In this document: positions 50,078-60,116 of the stretch, piece after piece | How the letters are laid out: each line of letters begins with the position of its first letter | Numbering within the stretch: position 1 is the stretch's first letter | Origin: Candidatus Melainabacteria bacterium | GTDB lineage: Bacteria > Cyanobacteriota > Vampirovibrionia > Gastranaerophilales > Gastranaerophilaceae | DNA: 64,000 nt | NCBI GenBank assembly: GCA_003258795.1 | Contig: QHMH01000006.1 | Coordinates: 1 to 64,000, forward strand | Direction: 5' to 3' | Made by a program: the position numbers and the translations under genes | The notes under the pieces: model-generated | The model's database searches: none | What the model was told of the DNA's origin: nothing | The model's input: the letters and a program-made list of their open reading frames with translations, nothing else

Positions 50078-50830
50078 ATGATTACAAGAAAATCAAGAGA
50101 AGACATTAAAAGAATTAAACACGCAGGATATATTGTTGCGCTTGTTCACCAAGAGATGAAAAAAATTATAGAACCTGGGATTACAACAAAATATCTTGAT
50201 GATGTTGCAAGAAAAATTATTAAGCAAAATACAGCAATTCCAACGTTTTTGGGTTATAACGGATTTCCGGCTGCAATTTGTGCATCTGTAAATGAACAAG
50301 TTGTACATGGCTTTCCTTTAGAAAGTGTGGTTTTGAAAGAAGGTGACATCATAAGTGTTGATGTTGGTGCAACTTATGGTGGACTTGTTGGCGATGGAGC
50401 TTGGACTTATCCTGTTGGCGAGATTGACGATGAAAAGAAAAGACTTTTGAAGGCAACTGAAGAAGCACTTTTTGCGGGTATTGCACAAATGAGAGAAGGC
50501 AATAATCTTGATATGGTTGGTGAAGCTATCGAAAAAGTTGCAAATAGAGAACATTTGGGTATCGTTAGAGAATACGGCGGACATGGTGTTGGTCATACTA
50601 TGCACGAAGATCCTTTTGTTTTTAACTATAAGACAGGATATCAAAAAACTGTTTTGAAACATGGTATGACTATCGCTGTTGAACCTATGTTAAATTTAGG
50701 TGGTGATAATGTTGAACTTGAAGAAGATGGATGGACAGTAACTACATTTGACAAAAAACCGTCTGCACACTTCGAGCATTCAATTTTAGTTACAGAAGAT
50801 GAACCGTATATCCTTACGAGAATAAATTGA
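50078..50830 (+). CDS. map: Methionine aminopeptidase type I
   Basis: A 250-aa MetAP that removes the initiator Met. Metal ligands: Asp in ISVDVGATYGG and VGDGAW, His in GGHGVGHTMHEDP, Glu in AVEPML and Glu in FEHSILVTE. Length is standard. It sits behind dnaX instead of in its common place after secY. Confidence 0.97.
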   Translation: MITRKSREDIKRIKHAGYIVALVHQEMKKIIEPGITTKYLDDVARKIIKQNTAIPTFLGYNGFPAAICASVNEQVVHGFPLESVVLKEGDIISVDVGATYGGLVGDGAWTYPVGEIDDEKKRLLKATEEALFAGIAQMREGNNLDMVGEAIEKVANREHLGIVREYGGHGVGHTMHEDPFVFNYKTGYQKTVLKHGMTIAVEPMLNLGGDNVELEEDGWTVTTFDKKPSAHFEHSILVTEDEPYILTRIN

Positions 50831-50832
50831 TT

Positions 50833-51429
50833 ATGAAAAACTATTTTGTCGGTTTAACACTTGCTCCAAATTCGACTATTGAATCTGGTATTGCAGTTGT
50901 TGATAAGAACAATGAAATTATATATATGGATAAACTTTTTACGATGAATGATGTTAGACATTTTTTTGAGAACTTTTCATCGTTGAAAGACTCCTCAATC
51001 TGCGTATCTCTTCCGCAAGATAATACGATGTTGAACGGAAAATGGAGGCTGATGTCAAAACTTTATCAACCTGTGAATTTGAATAAAAGAATTGTTGATA
51101 AAGATCATCAAATGCAAAGATATTCAAATAGAGGGTGTGATTTTTTATCTTCTTTAGTTGAAAAAGGTATTTCAGTAAGCAGATATGAACTTTTTTTGAC
51201 AAGGCAAGCTTTAGGACTAACCTCAAATATGAAGGATAGATCCCCTTCTGATTGCAAATTTTTACAAAGTTGTTTGAGATTGCATTATGATTTTCCGACA
51301 CTTCCTACAAATATGATGCCTATGGCACAAATTGAGGCTCTTGTTGGAGTTATTTTAGCTAAGAAACTTGAGAAAGATTCACTAAGACCCGTTTTTAAAT
51401 TTAATGGTATAGATGTTTATAGAGGTTAA
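50833..51429 (+). CDS. Hypothetical protein, possible RNase H-like fold
   Basis: A 199-aa soluble protein 2 nt after map. The layout resembles the RNase H-like DUF429 family: an N-terminal beta strand NYFVGLTLAP, a second at GIAVVDKNNEIIYM, then SICVSLPQD (as in bona fide VAIDAPL) and a later R-GCDFL motif. The first-strand Asp expected in an active nuclease is missing, so activity is doubtful. Family assignment is inference. An in-frame TTG at 50827 exists; the ATG at 50833 is preferred. Confidence 0.7.
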   Translation: MKNYFVGLTLAPNSTIESGIAVVDKNNEIIYMDKLFTMNDVRHFFENFSSLKDSSICVSLPQDNTMLNGKWRLMSKLYQPVNLNKRIVDKDHQMQRYSNRGCDFLSSLVEKGISVSRYELFLTRQALGLTSNMKDRSPSDCKFLQSCLRLHYDFPTLPTNMMPMAQIEALVGVILAKKLEKDSLRPVFKFNGIDVYRG

Positions 51430-51439
51430 TTGAAACTAT

Positions 51440-53923
51440 CTATGATGATAGCGCAGCTTTGTACTTTTCTTCATAGAAATCTGTATCTATATTCAATCGT
51501 TTTCCAATTTTTAAAACAAGACTAATGAATTCTTTTTCTTTAATAGAACTTGATTTGTTTATATTTTGGATAAAGCTTCCAAGCTTTTTGAAGACTTTCA
51601 GAAAATAAATGTTTTGAGCTTCGGTTATTTCAACTTTTAAATCAAGTTTTTCCAAATCATTTAAAACATCCAAAACTTCTTCTGCTTGCTCACAATTGAA
51701 TATCTGAGTCAGGTAAAGGATGCTTTTTGCAATTTTCTTACCATAAATTCTATTAGCTATATCTTTGTCAATTTCTATGCCAATTTTTTCTGCTTCAGTA
51801 TTTATATCTGTCGCCTGTTGCAATTCATTATCTGTTAACTTTATATCAGCATTTGATACAAGTTCATTAAATTGTTTTGATAAAGTGTATTTTGCCAAAA
51901 TTTTAAACTCATCAGGAACTTTTAGTCCTAAACTTTGCATATAATAAACAGATGCTCTGCTGTCAAAATACATATCTTGATAAGATTGTTCAAATTTCTG
52001 GATTTTACCCTTCAACATTGTTTCAAGAAGTTTTCTTCTTTCTTCAAGGAAGATATCTTTAACTGTAAAATATTCTTTGCCAAAATCTTCGTCAATTGCA
52101 CGAATAATTTCTGTTAATGATGAAGTCAAATAGATTGTATAAAGTTTTCTTTGAATTCTTTCATATTCTTCATCACTTTCAAAAGGCTTAATTGCACAAT
52201 GGAAATCTCCGCCAGAATATTGAAGAAGTGCAACCATTAACTCATTTTTTTCAAGAGTTATTTCTGACTGAACTTCTATTCTTCCAACGATTAGTTTGAA
52301 TTTTGATTTTAAGATATTTTTATATGCTTTTTTGGTTATTTTGTAGCAATAAAATTCTTCGCAATCTTCAAGTTCTCTGTATAGAGAGGAAATTGTCCAT
52401 AAAGCAGCAATTTGATTAGAAGTAATAACGGAAGGAAGTACAAATCTATTGTAGATGTCTTTTCCTGTACCATATTCAACAATATTGCTTTTAGCTTCAT
52501 TTAATATCTTTAAAAATCCGGTTTCAATATCTTTTGAAGTAAACTCTTTTGCGAGTTGGATTGCTCTTGCAGCATATTTCATAATTTGAACAGTTTCAAT
52601 TCCCGAAATTTCAGAGAAGAACCATCCGCAACTTGTGTACATAAGCATTGCTTGACGTTGCATTTCAAGAAGTTTCATTGCTTTAACTTTTTGATTTTGT
52701 GTTAAATCTTTGATGAAGTTTTCTTCTTGGAATTTTTCTGTGCAACGTCTATCTAAAATTACATCGATATATTTGTCACGACAATCCCAAACAGAGTTCA
52801 TATAGTTTTTAGCTTCTTTTTCATAGATGCATATTAACTCATCTCTCAAATAATCGAGGGCATCTCTTAATGGTTTTCTCCATTTTTGATTCCAGTTTGG
52901 ATGTCCACCAGTTGAACATCCACAATCTTCTTTCCAGCGACCTACGCCGTGGAAACAACTCCAAGAAGAGCCTTGTTTTATATCAGCTTCAACTTCACTT
53001 GGATATTTTGCGAGATATTGAGCGTAATTTACGACAGTAAAGCCTTCGTCTTTTGCCATAACTTTCATAATGTATGCAAGAGCCATATCACCAAATTTTG
53101 TGTGGTGTCCATAACTTTCTCCGTCGGTTGCGATATTAACTATTTGAGGATAATTTCTGCTATCAGAAATTCCTTCTTTTAATCGTTTTATAAACCTATT
53201 TCCATCTTTTAATATCTCATCAAAAGCAACAGATTTTGATATAGCTCCGTCATAGAAAAATATATCAATAAATTTGTCCGGTTGAGATTTTATGTAATAT
53301 CTATATGGTCTTGCAGGGTCAATATTTCCCCAGCTTACATCAGTCCAATCATTTGAGTTTAAAGGACGAACTCTTAATGCTTGATATGGAGATAATATCG
53401 TGTATTTTATCCCATTTTCAACCAAAACTCTTAAAGTGTCATCGTCGGCTGCTGTTTCTGCAAGCCACATACCTTCAGGCTTTCTTCCAAATCTTTTTTC
53501 AAAATCTCTTATACCCCACTTAACTTGAGTATTTTTATCTCGTTCATTTGCGAGGGGCATTATGATGTGGTTGTAAACTTGTGCAATAGCATTTCCGTGA
53601 CCTTCGTGGTTTTCAATACTTTTTTTGTCAGCTTTTATTATTCTTTCATAAGTAAGTGGAGAATATTTCTCCATCCAAGATAGAAGCGTTGGTCCGAAAT
53701 TGAAGTTTATATATGAATAATTGTTTACAACATCTAAAATCAAATTTCTGTTATCAACTATTTTTGAAACAGAATTTGGAGTATAACATTCCTTATCGAC
53801 TCTTTCGTTCCAGTCATGAAAAGGTAAAGCACTATCTTGCATTTCTACGTATTCAAGCCATGGATTTTCTCTTGGTGGTTGATAAAAATGCCCATGTATT
53901 GTCAGATAAACTTCTTTGTCCAT
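51440..53923 (-). CDS. Glycoside hydrolase family 57 / DUF3536 protein
   Basis: An 827-aa protein. The N-terminal GH57 barrel (1-~330) has HGHFYQPPREN, EGHGNAIAQVYNH, nucleophile Glu in GMWLAETAADD and acid/base Asp in NIATDGESYGHH. A long helical DUF3536 region (~400-827) follows. GH57 enzymes act on alpha-glucans, such as amylases and branching enzymes; this fused subtype has no firm substrate but is often found with glycogen metabolism. The ATG at 53923 has GGGAG 7 nt upstream; a TTG six bases earlier is less likely. Confidence 0.92.
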   Translation of the reverse strand: MDKEVYLTIHGHFYQPPRENPWLEYVEMQDSALPFHDWNERVDKECYTPNSVSKIVDNRNLILDVVNNYSYINFNFGPTLLSWMEKYSPLTYERIIKADKKSIENHEGHGNAIAQVYNHIIMPLANERDKNTQVKWGIRDFEKRFGRKPEGMWLAETAADDDTLRVLVENGIKYTILSPYQALRVRPLNSNDWTDVSWGNIDPARPYRYYIKSQPDKFIDIFFYDGAISKSVAFDEILKDGNRFIKRLKEGISDSRNYPQIVNIATDGESYGHHTKFGDMALAYIMKVMAKDEGFTVVNYAQYLAKYPSEVEADIKQGSSWSCFHGVGRWKEDCGCSTGGHPNWNQKWRKPLRDALDYLRDELICIYEKEAKNYMNSVWDCRDKYIDVILDRRCTEKFQEENFIKDLTQNQKVKAMKLLEMQRQAMLMYTSCGWFFSEISGIETVQIMKYAARAIQLAKEFTSKDIETGFLKILNEAKSNIVEYGTGKDIYNRFVLPSVITSNQIAALWTISSLYRELEDCEEFYCYKITKKAYKNILKSKFKLIVGRIEVQSEITLEKNELMVALLQYSGGDFHCAIKPFESDEEYERIQRKLYTIYLTSSLTEIIRAIDEDFGKEYFTVKDIFLEERRKLLETMLKGKIQKFEQSYQDMYFDSRASVYYMQSLGLKVPDEFKILAKYTLSKQFNELVSNADIKLTDNELQQATDINTEAEKIGIEIDKDIANRIYGKKIAKSILYLTQIFNCEQAEEVLDVLNDLEKLDLKVEITEAQNIYFLKVFKKLGSFIQNINKSSSIKEKEFISLVLKIGKRLNIDTDFYEEKYKAALSS

Positions 53924-53988
53924 ATTCAAACTCCCGAACGAAAATTTTTGACAATATATATATTACCACATTCGAAAAAAAATAAAAA

Positions 53989-54489
53989 CTATTTTACACT
54001 TGGTACTTTTTCTTTAAAAACTTCATTTAATACTTTGAACGAGTCAACTTCTAACCAAGTATCAGATAGAGCGTTAGAGAATACTGTTCCAGTGTATTCT
54101 ATTTCATCTCCAGGTTTTAAGTCGATATATTGTTCAGCAGTTTTTCTTGTCATAAAGTTTTTCAATTCTGACAAAGGCACAACGTAATTAACTACATCAT
54201 CCCTCTTGATTAAGAAGGTAATATAATCTTCTGAACTTTTATATGCTGGATGATAATCAAGTCCAAGAGTTGAAAATTTGTCAAATTTTGCTCTAATTTT
54301 AACTTTTTTATGTAAATATTTTGTTGGGTTTGCAACCAAATCAAGTGGTTTTACTTGATTTGCACTCTCTGTTGCAACAACAACTGGTTTCTTCGCTATT
54401 GGCTTCGTCGTAGTATTTGCAGCAAAACTTGAATTCCCAATAATTAGGGATATTGCAAAAACTAAAACAAACGAAAATATTTTTCTCAT
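53989..54489 (-). CDS. Secreted hypothetical protein, OB-like
   Basis: A 166-aa protein with a Sec signal peptide (MRKIFSFVLVFAISLIIGNSSFA) and a mature beta-rich domain. The pattern LVANPTKYLHKKVKIRAKFD...GDEIEYTGTVF suggests an OB-fold binding domain. There are no cysteines in the mature part. It has GTGAGG before the ATG. It is probably periplasmic; the function is unknown. Confidence 0.75.
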   Translation of the reverse strand: MRKIFSFVLVFAISLIIGNSSFAANTTTKPIAKKPVVVATESANQVKPLDLVANPTKYLHKKVKIRAKFDKFSTLGLDYHPAYKSSEDYITFLIKRDDVVNYVVPLSELKNFMTRKTAEQYIDLKPGDEIEYTGTVFSNALSDTWLEVDSFKVLNEVFKEKVPSVK

Positions 54490-54575
54490 GACGAATACCT
54501 CACTTTACTCGAAAATTATAACACAATAAAACAAAATGTATCATCCAATTTTCTACTTTTTTTATTTATTTTTTT

Positions 54576-55442
54576 TTATTTTTTATTTTTAAAATTTTTA
54601 GAAAAATTTTCCATAAAAAGTCTTATAAAATAAGGAATATAGTAACTTTGAAGTGGAGTGAAATCAAAAGTAAATATATTTATTCCAATAGCTTTTAAAT
54701 AATTTATCTTCTCAAAATTTGAAAAAATATCTTCATACATGTGACAATTGCAAAATCCATCACAAATTATTGGAAAATTATTTTCATTTTGGGTAATTTC
54801 GAAAAAGTTATCTTTACATTTGGCATCACACAAAAAACCTGATTTTTGCGGATTTTTCAGAGGACAATTGATAATTTTGTCCATTTTTAAAACTCCAGCA
54901 ATTGTATATTTTTTCATGGAAAATTTCTCATTTGGCAATGATAAATTCTTTGTAAAATCAAAGCATTTTACATTTTTTAAATTTGTATATTCTTCTAAAT
55001 TGTTTTTATTTATTTCAAGTCCATAACCCAATTCAATGGGGATATCAATATTTTCAGAAACAAATCTTTTTAGGAATTTACTGTTGTTTATAATGATGCA
55101 ATCTGTTCCTTTGTTCAAACTTTTAATTTCATCATAAACCCTTTCAAAATCTCTTTCTATAAGAATTTTAGGGGTAGAAAGATGAAATTGAATTTTATTT
55201 TTTTTACAAAAGTTTTGAATACTGTGTATTACATCAACAAACTTTGTAGTTGCAATATCTCGAGTTGATATTATTTCACCAGCTTCGATTATGTCTGGTA
55301 AAAAGCAAGATTCAATTGTTTTTAATTGTTCAAGTGATGAGATTCTAAAGTTAGTTTTAAAATCAAAATTTCGAAAATTGTTTCTGTCTTCATCACTAAA
55401 ATCTAAAATTTTAGTATTATTTTCTCTTATTTTTATCTTCAT
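54576..55442 (-). CDS. Peptidase U32-like protein
   Basis: A 288-aa protein with the U32 C-terminal cysteine pattern: CPL, CDAKCKDNF and ICDGFCNCHMY (four or more Cys that hold a [4Fe-4S] cluster in UbiU/V, RlhA and TrhP-type members), followed by LKAIGINIFTFDF. The N-terminal half is poorly conserved, so the member type is unclear; RNA or quinone hydroxylation roles are possible from the family. TATAAT (55449-55454, minus strand) lies 6 nt before the ATG, with no ribosome-binding site. Confidence 0.75.
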   Translation of the reverse strand: MKIKIRENNTKILDFSDEDRNNFRNFDFKTNFRISSLEQLKTIESCFLPDIIEAGEIISTRDIATTKFVDVIHSIQNFCKKNKIQFHLSTPKILIERDFERVYDEIKSLNKGTDCIIINNSKFLKRFVSENIDIPIELGYGLEINKNNLEEYTNLKNVKCFDFTKNLSLPNEKFSMKKYTIAGVLKMDKIINCPLKNPQKSGFLCDAKCKDNFFEITQNENNFPIICDGFCNCHMYEDIFSNFEKINYLKAIGINIFTFDFTPLQSYYIPYFIRLFMENFSKNFKNKK

Positions 55443-55538
55443 AAATAAATTATAAATGATTTTTTGTAAAATGTTTGAGCAAAAACAATTCTTTATATTT
55501 TTATATATGCTAAAATTTATATTGTTAAGGTGGGGGAT

Positions 55539-58500
55539 ATGGTGAAAACATTTTTAAAAGTATTAGGGATATTGATTTTACTGGCGATACTTTGCATATA
55601 TTTGGTTTTTTTATTTGTATTGCCAAATATAATTGATTTGAATAAATATAAAGAGCAAATTCAAACGATAGTCAAGGAGCAAGCAAATCTTGAATTAAAT
55701 ATAGAAAATCTAAAACTTATTACTACACCTTCGCTAAATGCAGGAATAACAACTGGACATGTTAGTGTTAAACTTCCTGATAATTCTACAATATTTAATA
55801 CAGACAACTTAATTACTAAAATTTCTCTACCGAATTTATTGCTGTTAAAGGTTAAAGTTTCCGGTATAGCTGAAACTCCTGTTTTAACGTTGGATATAGC
55901 TGATGGAAAGCAACTCAATGTATTAAAATATGTTGAAAATCTTCTCAATAAGAACGAAGAACAGGCAGCGCAAATTCAGCAGCAAACAAGAACTGAAACA
56001 GGGTTTACTTTTGATCCATCGTTGATTAAAATTGTAGTTTCTGCATTTAGATTGGATAATTACAAAGTATGTGTAAACGATTTAAAAACAGGGCATTATC
56101 TTACTTTAAAAGGTGATGCTATGACATTGGGTTATAACAATGGTAAAACTTTTAGAATTAACACTGATGCCAATCTTTTGAGTGATGGTGACAAAAATAT
56201 TGTTGCAAAACTTGATATAGATACATTCTTGCCCGAAGCGACACAAATGGATGAAGATGATGATAAACCAGTAAATATTGAACTTCCTTTAATTAACCCT
56301 GTCGCAACATACAGAAATTATAATATTAAAGCTGATGTAAATTCAAAACTTAAGATTAGAGAAAAAAATGGAAAAATTAAATCTTGGGGATACTTTAATC
56401 TAAAAGATTTCAGTGCTAAATTGTCTAATCTTCAGCTTCCAAAAAGTTATGTATACATCAAAACAAGTGGATACAATGTTGATGTAGATTCAAGTATATA
56501 TTTTGCGAAAAATCAAAATTTAACTGTTCTTGGAAAAATGAATTATAATAATCCAAATTTAGATTTAGATATTCATTCAAAGAAAATATACATAAACGAT
56601 ATGATAATTCTTACACGTGCGGTATTAGACACAGTAGGAATTAGAAATGATTTTAAAAACTTGAAAGGCGAAGGCTATATTCTTGCAGATACAAAAGTAA
56701 AGACTAATTTTAAAAGGCTTAAATCTCAAGGATTTCTACTTGTCAATGACGGAAAAATTAGTTCAAAAACTTTAGGTTTAGTGCTTGATAAAATGCATAT
56801 CAACTTAAATTTTGACAATAATACGTTAGATATTATAAATTCAGGCGCACTTATCAACGGAAAGAAATTAAACATAAATGGAAATATTGATAAAGAGTCT
56901 TATGCTGACATTGCAATCTTTATCGAACAACTTCCATTACCTGAACTTTATAGAGCTTTTGCTCCATTAGACGTGAAAAAACAATTAAATCTTTTATCAG
57001 GTTATGCAACAGCAAAAGCAAAAATTACGGGTAAATTGAAACATGCAGTTGCAAATTGTTACCTTGATATTGCAGACTTGAAAATTACTGATAGTTTGAA
57101 AACATACATTATTTCAAACCAAAAAACAAACATAGAATTTTTTGATAATTTTTCAACTGGCCTAATTAAAAACAAAAACTTAAATGTTTACCTACCTATC
57201 TCGAAGTCTTCTTTGACAGTACCTTTAGCAATGATAAATATTGATAGCAAAACTGGAATAAATATTCCACAATCCTTCTTGAAGGTAAATGATAATTCTT
57301 TACTTGCATTTTCAGGAAGTGTTAAAACAGAGAAGAAAAAAACAAACATTAACTTTGTTTCTACCGGTTCACTTTATGCAAAAGATTTGAAGAAATTTGC
57401 AGGAAAGGATTGTGCACAATTTATTTTTGATAAGGGTAAATTGCCGTTTGAACTTTCTTTGACAGGAAGTGATAAAAAACAAACTCTTATTGTAAATCTT
57501 TTAGCAGATGATAACAATTATGTAACTCCATTAAATATTGCTTCTTTATCTGGAAAAACTTCGTTATTGCAGGCAAAAGTGGATTTTAAAGGTAATAGAA
57601 TTAAGATTAAAGATTCAGGATTGTTCATAAGAGAGGTAACAACGGATGAAGAAGGTAAAGAAAATGTTTCTCTAACTCCCGTAATCAAAGCAACTGGAAC
57701 GATAGTTAAAGATGTAATAAATAGAATAACTATATCTGTACCAAAAGAGGAAATTTTAACTGGGTTTAAAAATTCATCATTCGATTTACATCCTGCAAGA
57801 GTAATTATTTATGGAAAAACCTCTGCACCTAAAATCAGAGGAAATGTAACAATAAGTAATGTAACTTTACCAGTGATATACACTTCTCTTAAGAATTTAG
57901 AGGTAGCATTCAAAGGAATGTTTGCAACATTTGATTTAGCTGGACTTTCACTTAATAAATCAGATTTGAATATTTTTGGACAAGTTAGCTTGATTCCGGC
58001 AAAGAACATCGAATTAAGCAACATGAATATAACTTCAAGAAATTTTGATGTCGATAAGGTTATGAAAGTTTCGGTTGCTGCAATGAAATTAAGTGCTGGT
58101 AGTGGAAGTACTACTTCCAACAATGCAGATATTCCAGTTTTAATAAAATCAGGTGATGTAAATTTCAGACATATCAAATCTGGAAACATTATATTAAAAA
58201 ATACAACTGCGAAATTTTCAATGTTAAAAAATATCGTATTTGTTAAAAATTTAAGAACAAATATGAATGACGGAACAATTGTTGGAAGAATTTCTACAAA
58301 CCTCGTTACTGGATTTTTGAAGGTTAAAGTAAGTGGAATTGGGCTTAATACTGAGAAATTGTTGCTTGATGCTGCTAATATGAAACACACATTAACTGGT
58401 AGCGCAGATTTTATAACAGACATTACGTTATCAGGTTCAACGTACGAGGAACAAGTGAAATCTTTAAAAGGAACAGTTAAATTTAAGGTTTCAGATGGTC

Positions 58501-59174
58501 AATTTGGTCCGTTTGGAAAACTTGAAAATCTTATTATGGCAGAAAATATTAGAGAATCTGAATTCTTTAAGACGACTATTGGTTCTGTAATAAACTCGCT
58601 TGTTACTATTGATACTACTCACTTCAAAACTCTTGAAGGGGTGTTGAATTTCAAAGATGGAATTGTAGAAATTGAACCGATAACATCTTGTGGAAATGTA
58701 TTAACACTTCATTTGTTTGGTAATATGAATTTGCTTACAAACAGAATAGATATGAAAATGAGATCTAAACTTGCATCACAGGTTTCAGATATGCTTGGAC
58801 CAATTTCTGCGATAAACCCTGTGAACTTGGTTAAAAATACTCCAGGATTGAATGTTGTTTCAGCAAAAGCCTTTTCTATTTTCTGTGAACAAGTTACGAG
58901 TCAGGAAATGGATCAAATTCCTGACTTTGCACAAAACCATTCAGATTCCAATGCAACAAAATTCCAAGTGGTAATTAGAGGGGATGTTAACAAACCATTG
59001 ACGCTTATAAAATCGTTCAAATGGCTTGCAACTCAGGGTGAAATGGAAGGTGCGCAAAAATTCGTATCTACTCTTCCTGATCCAGAGGCTGAAAATGTGG
59101 AAGAAAAAACAAATATTGAGGTTGATGAAAATTCCAACATTTTCAAAAAAATATTTACTAAAAAAAGAGGATAA
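55539..59174 (+). CDS. AsmA-like inner-membrane protein
   Basis: A 1211-aa protein with one N-terminal membrane helix (~8-32) and a very long beta-rich periplasmic part, ending in an AsmA-type C-terminal domain (~1000-1150: LTGSADFITDITLSG, GTVKFKVSDGQFG, IEPITSCGNVLTL). AsmA-like proteins bridge the two membranes and move phospholipids, which supports a diderm cell. The ATG at 55539 follows AAGGTGGGGG; the upstream GTG is part of that site. An extended -10, TGCTAAAAT, lies at 55508-55516. It is followed 3 nt later by a glycosyltransferase gene. Confidence 0.88.
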   Translation: MVKTFLKVLGILILLAILCIYLVFLFVLPNIIDLNKYKEQIQTIVKEQANLELNIENLKLITTPSLNAGITTGHVSVKLPDNSTIFNTDNLITKISLPNLLLLKVKVSGIAETPVLTLDIADGKQLNVLKYVENLLNKNEEQAAQIQQQTRTETGFTFDPSLIKIVVSAFRLDNYKVCVNDLKTGHYLTLKGDAMTLGYNNGKTFRINTDANLLSDGDKNIVAKLDIDTFLPEATQMDEDDDKPVNIELPLINPVATYRNYNIKADVNSKLKIREKNGKIKSWGYFNLKDFSAKLSNLQLPKSYVYIKTSGYNVDVDSSIYFAKNQNLTVLGKMNYNNPNLDLDIHSKKIYINDMIILTRAVLDTVGIRNDFKNLKGEGYILADTKVKTNFKRLKSQGFLLVNDGKISSKTLGLVLDKMHINLNFDNNTLDIINSGALINGKKLNINGNIDKESYADIAIFIEQLPLPELYRAFAPLDVKKQLNLLSGYATAKAKITGKLKHAVANCYLDIADLKITDSLKTYIISNQKTNIEFFDNFSTGLIKNKNLNVYLPISKSSLTVPLAMINIDSKTGINIPQSFLKVNDNSLLAFSGSVKTEKKKTNINFVSTGSLYAKDLKKFAGKDCAQFIFDKGKLPFELSLTGSDKKQTLIVNLLADDNNYVTPLNIASLSGKTSLLQAKVDFKGNRIKIKDSGLFIREVTTDEEGKENVSLTPVIKATGTIVKDVINRITISVPKEEILTGFKNSSFDLHPARVIIYGKTSAPKIRGNVTISNVTLPVIYTSLKNLEVAFKGMFATFDLAGLSLNKSDLNIFGQVSLIPAKNIELSNMNITSRNFDVDKVMKVSVAAMKLSAGSGSTTSNNADIPVLIKSGDVNFRHIKSGNIILKNTTAKFSMLKNIVFVKNLRTNMNDGTIVGRISTNLVTGFLKVKVSGIGLNTEKLLLDAANMKHTLTGSADFITDITLSGSTYEEQVKSLKGTVKFKVSDGQFGPFGKLENLIMAENIRESEFFKTTIGSVINSLVTIDTTHFKTLEGVLNFKDGIVEIEPITSCGNVLTLHLFGNMNLLTNRIDMKMRSKLASQVSDMLGPISAINPVNLVKNTPGLNVVSAKAFSIFCEQVTSQEMDQIPDFAQNHSDSNATKFQVVIRGDVNKPLTLIKSFKWLATQGEMEGAQKFVSTLPDPEAENVEEKTNIEVDENSNIFKKIFTKKRG

Positions 59175-59177
59175 AAT

Positions 59178-60116
59178 ATGAAGAAGATAAGCCTTGTATC
59201 AAGTTGTTATAATGAAGAAGGAAACATTGATAAACTTTGGGAAAGAGTCAAAGCACAAATGGACAAGTTTTCTGACAAATACGAGTTTGAATATATACTG
59301 CTTGATAATTGTTCTACTGATAATACAGAGGGAAAACTTCGAGAACTTGCAAAAAATGATAAACGAGTTAAGGTTATCTTAAATGCACGCAATTTTGGAC
59401 ATATTCGTTCTCCATATTGGGGCATGATACAAGCACACGGAGATGCTGTAATTTATCTTGCATCAGACCTTCAAGATCCACCAGAGTTGATTTCAGATTT
59501 TATAAAAAAATGGGAAGAAGGTTATAAAATTGTTTTTGGAGTAAAAAAGAGCAGTGAAGAAACATTTTTGTTATCTTTCATAAGAAAGACGTATTACAAT
59601 ATTTTGAATAGAATCTGTGATAGTGGAGTTGAGCTTGTAAAAAATGCAACTGGATTTGGTCTTTTCGACAAAAAAGTTATAGATATTATTCGAGAAATAG
59701 ATGATCCATATCCATATATAAGAGGTTTAGTTTGTGAAATAGGTTATGAAAAAGCTCTTGTTGAGTTTGTTCAACCAACAAGAAAAGTTGGAATTACGAA
59801 AAATAATTTTTATACTTTGTATGACAATGCAATGATAGGGTTTGTAAAACATTCCAAGATGCCATTAAGACTAATGACTTTCATCGGGTTTACAATGTCG
59901 AGTGTTATATTTTTACTTGCAGTGTTATATTTCCTATTAAAACTTTTATTCTGGAATGAGTTCTCTTTGGGTGTTGCGCCTATGTTGATAGGAATGTTAT
60001 TTTTAGGCTCAATACAACTATTCTGTTTTGGAGTTTTGGGAGAATATATAGGTGCAATTTACACAAGAATAGACAAAAAACCAATAGTTGTAGAAAAAGA
60101 AAGAATAAATTTTTAA
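59178..60116 (+). CDS. Glycosyltransferase family 2 (polyprenyl-phosphate type)
   Basis: A 312-aa GT2 with the nucleotide-sugar site SLVSSCYNEEGNI, LLDNCSTDNTE, the DxD-like SDLQDPPELI and two C-terminal membrane helices (~230-290). It resembles the GtrB/DPM group, which moves a sugar to undecaprenyl phosphate for export. It is coupled to the AsmA-like gene and its stop overlaps the stop of the convergent polysaccharide gene by 4 nt. Confidence 0.9.
   Translation: MKKISLVSSCYNEEGNIDKLWERVKAQMDKFSDKYEFEYILLDNCSTDNTEGKLRELAKNDKRVKVILNARNFGHIRSPYWGMIQAHGDAVIYLASDLQDPPELISDFIKKWEEGYKIVFGVKKSSEETFLLSFIRKTYYNILNRICDSGVELVKNATGFGLFDKKVIDIIREIDDPYPYIRGLVCEIGYEKALVEFVQPTRKVGITKNNFYTLYDNAMIGFVKHSKMPLRLMTFIGFTMSSVIFLLAVLYFLLKLLFWNEFSLGVAPMLIGMLFLGSIQLFCFGVLGEYIGAIYTRIDKKPIVVEKERINF

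Noticed and set aside
57809..58423. 204-codon open frame on the minus strand inside the AsmA-like gene
   Set aside because: It lies wholly within a well-supported gene, has no ribosome-binding site, and its sequence is the antisense of beta-rich coding sequence.
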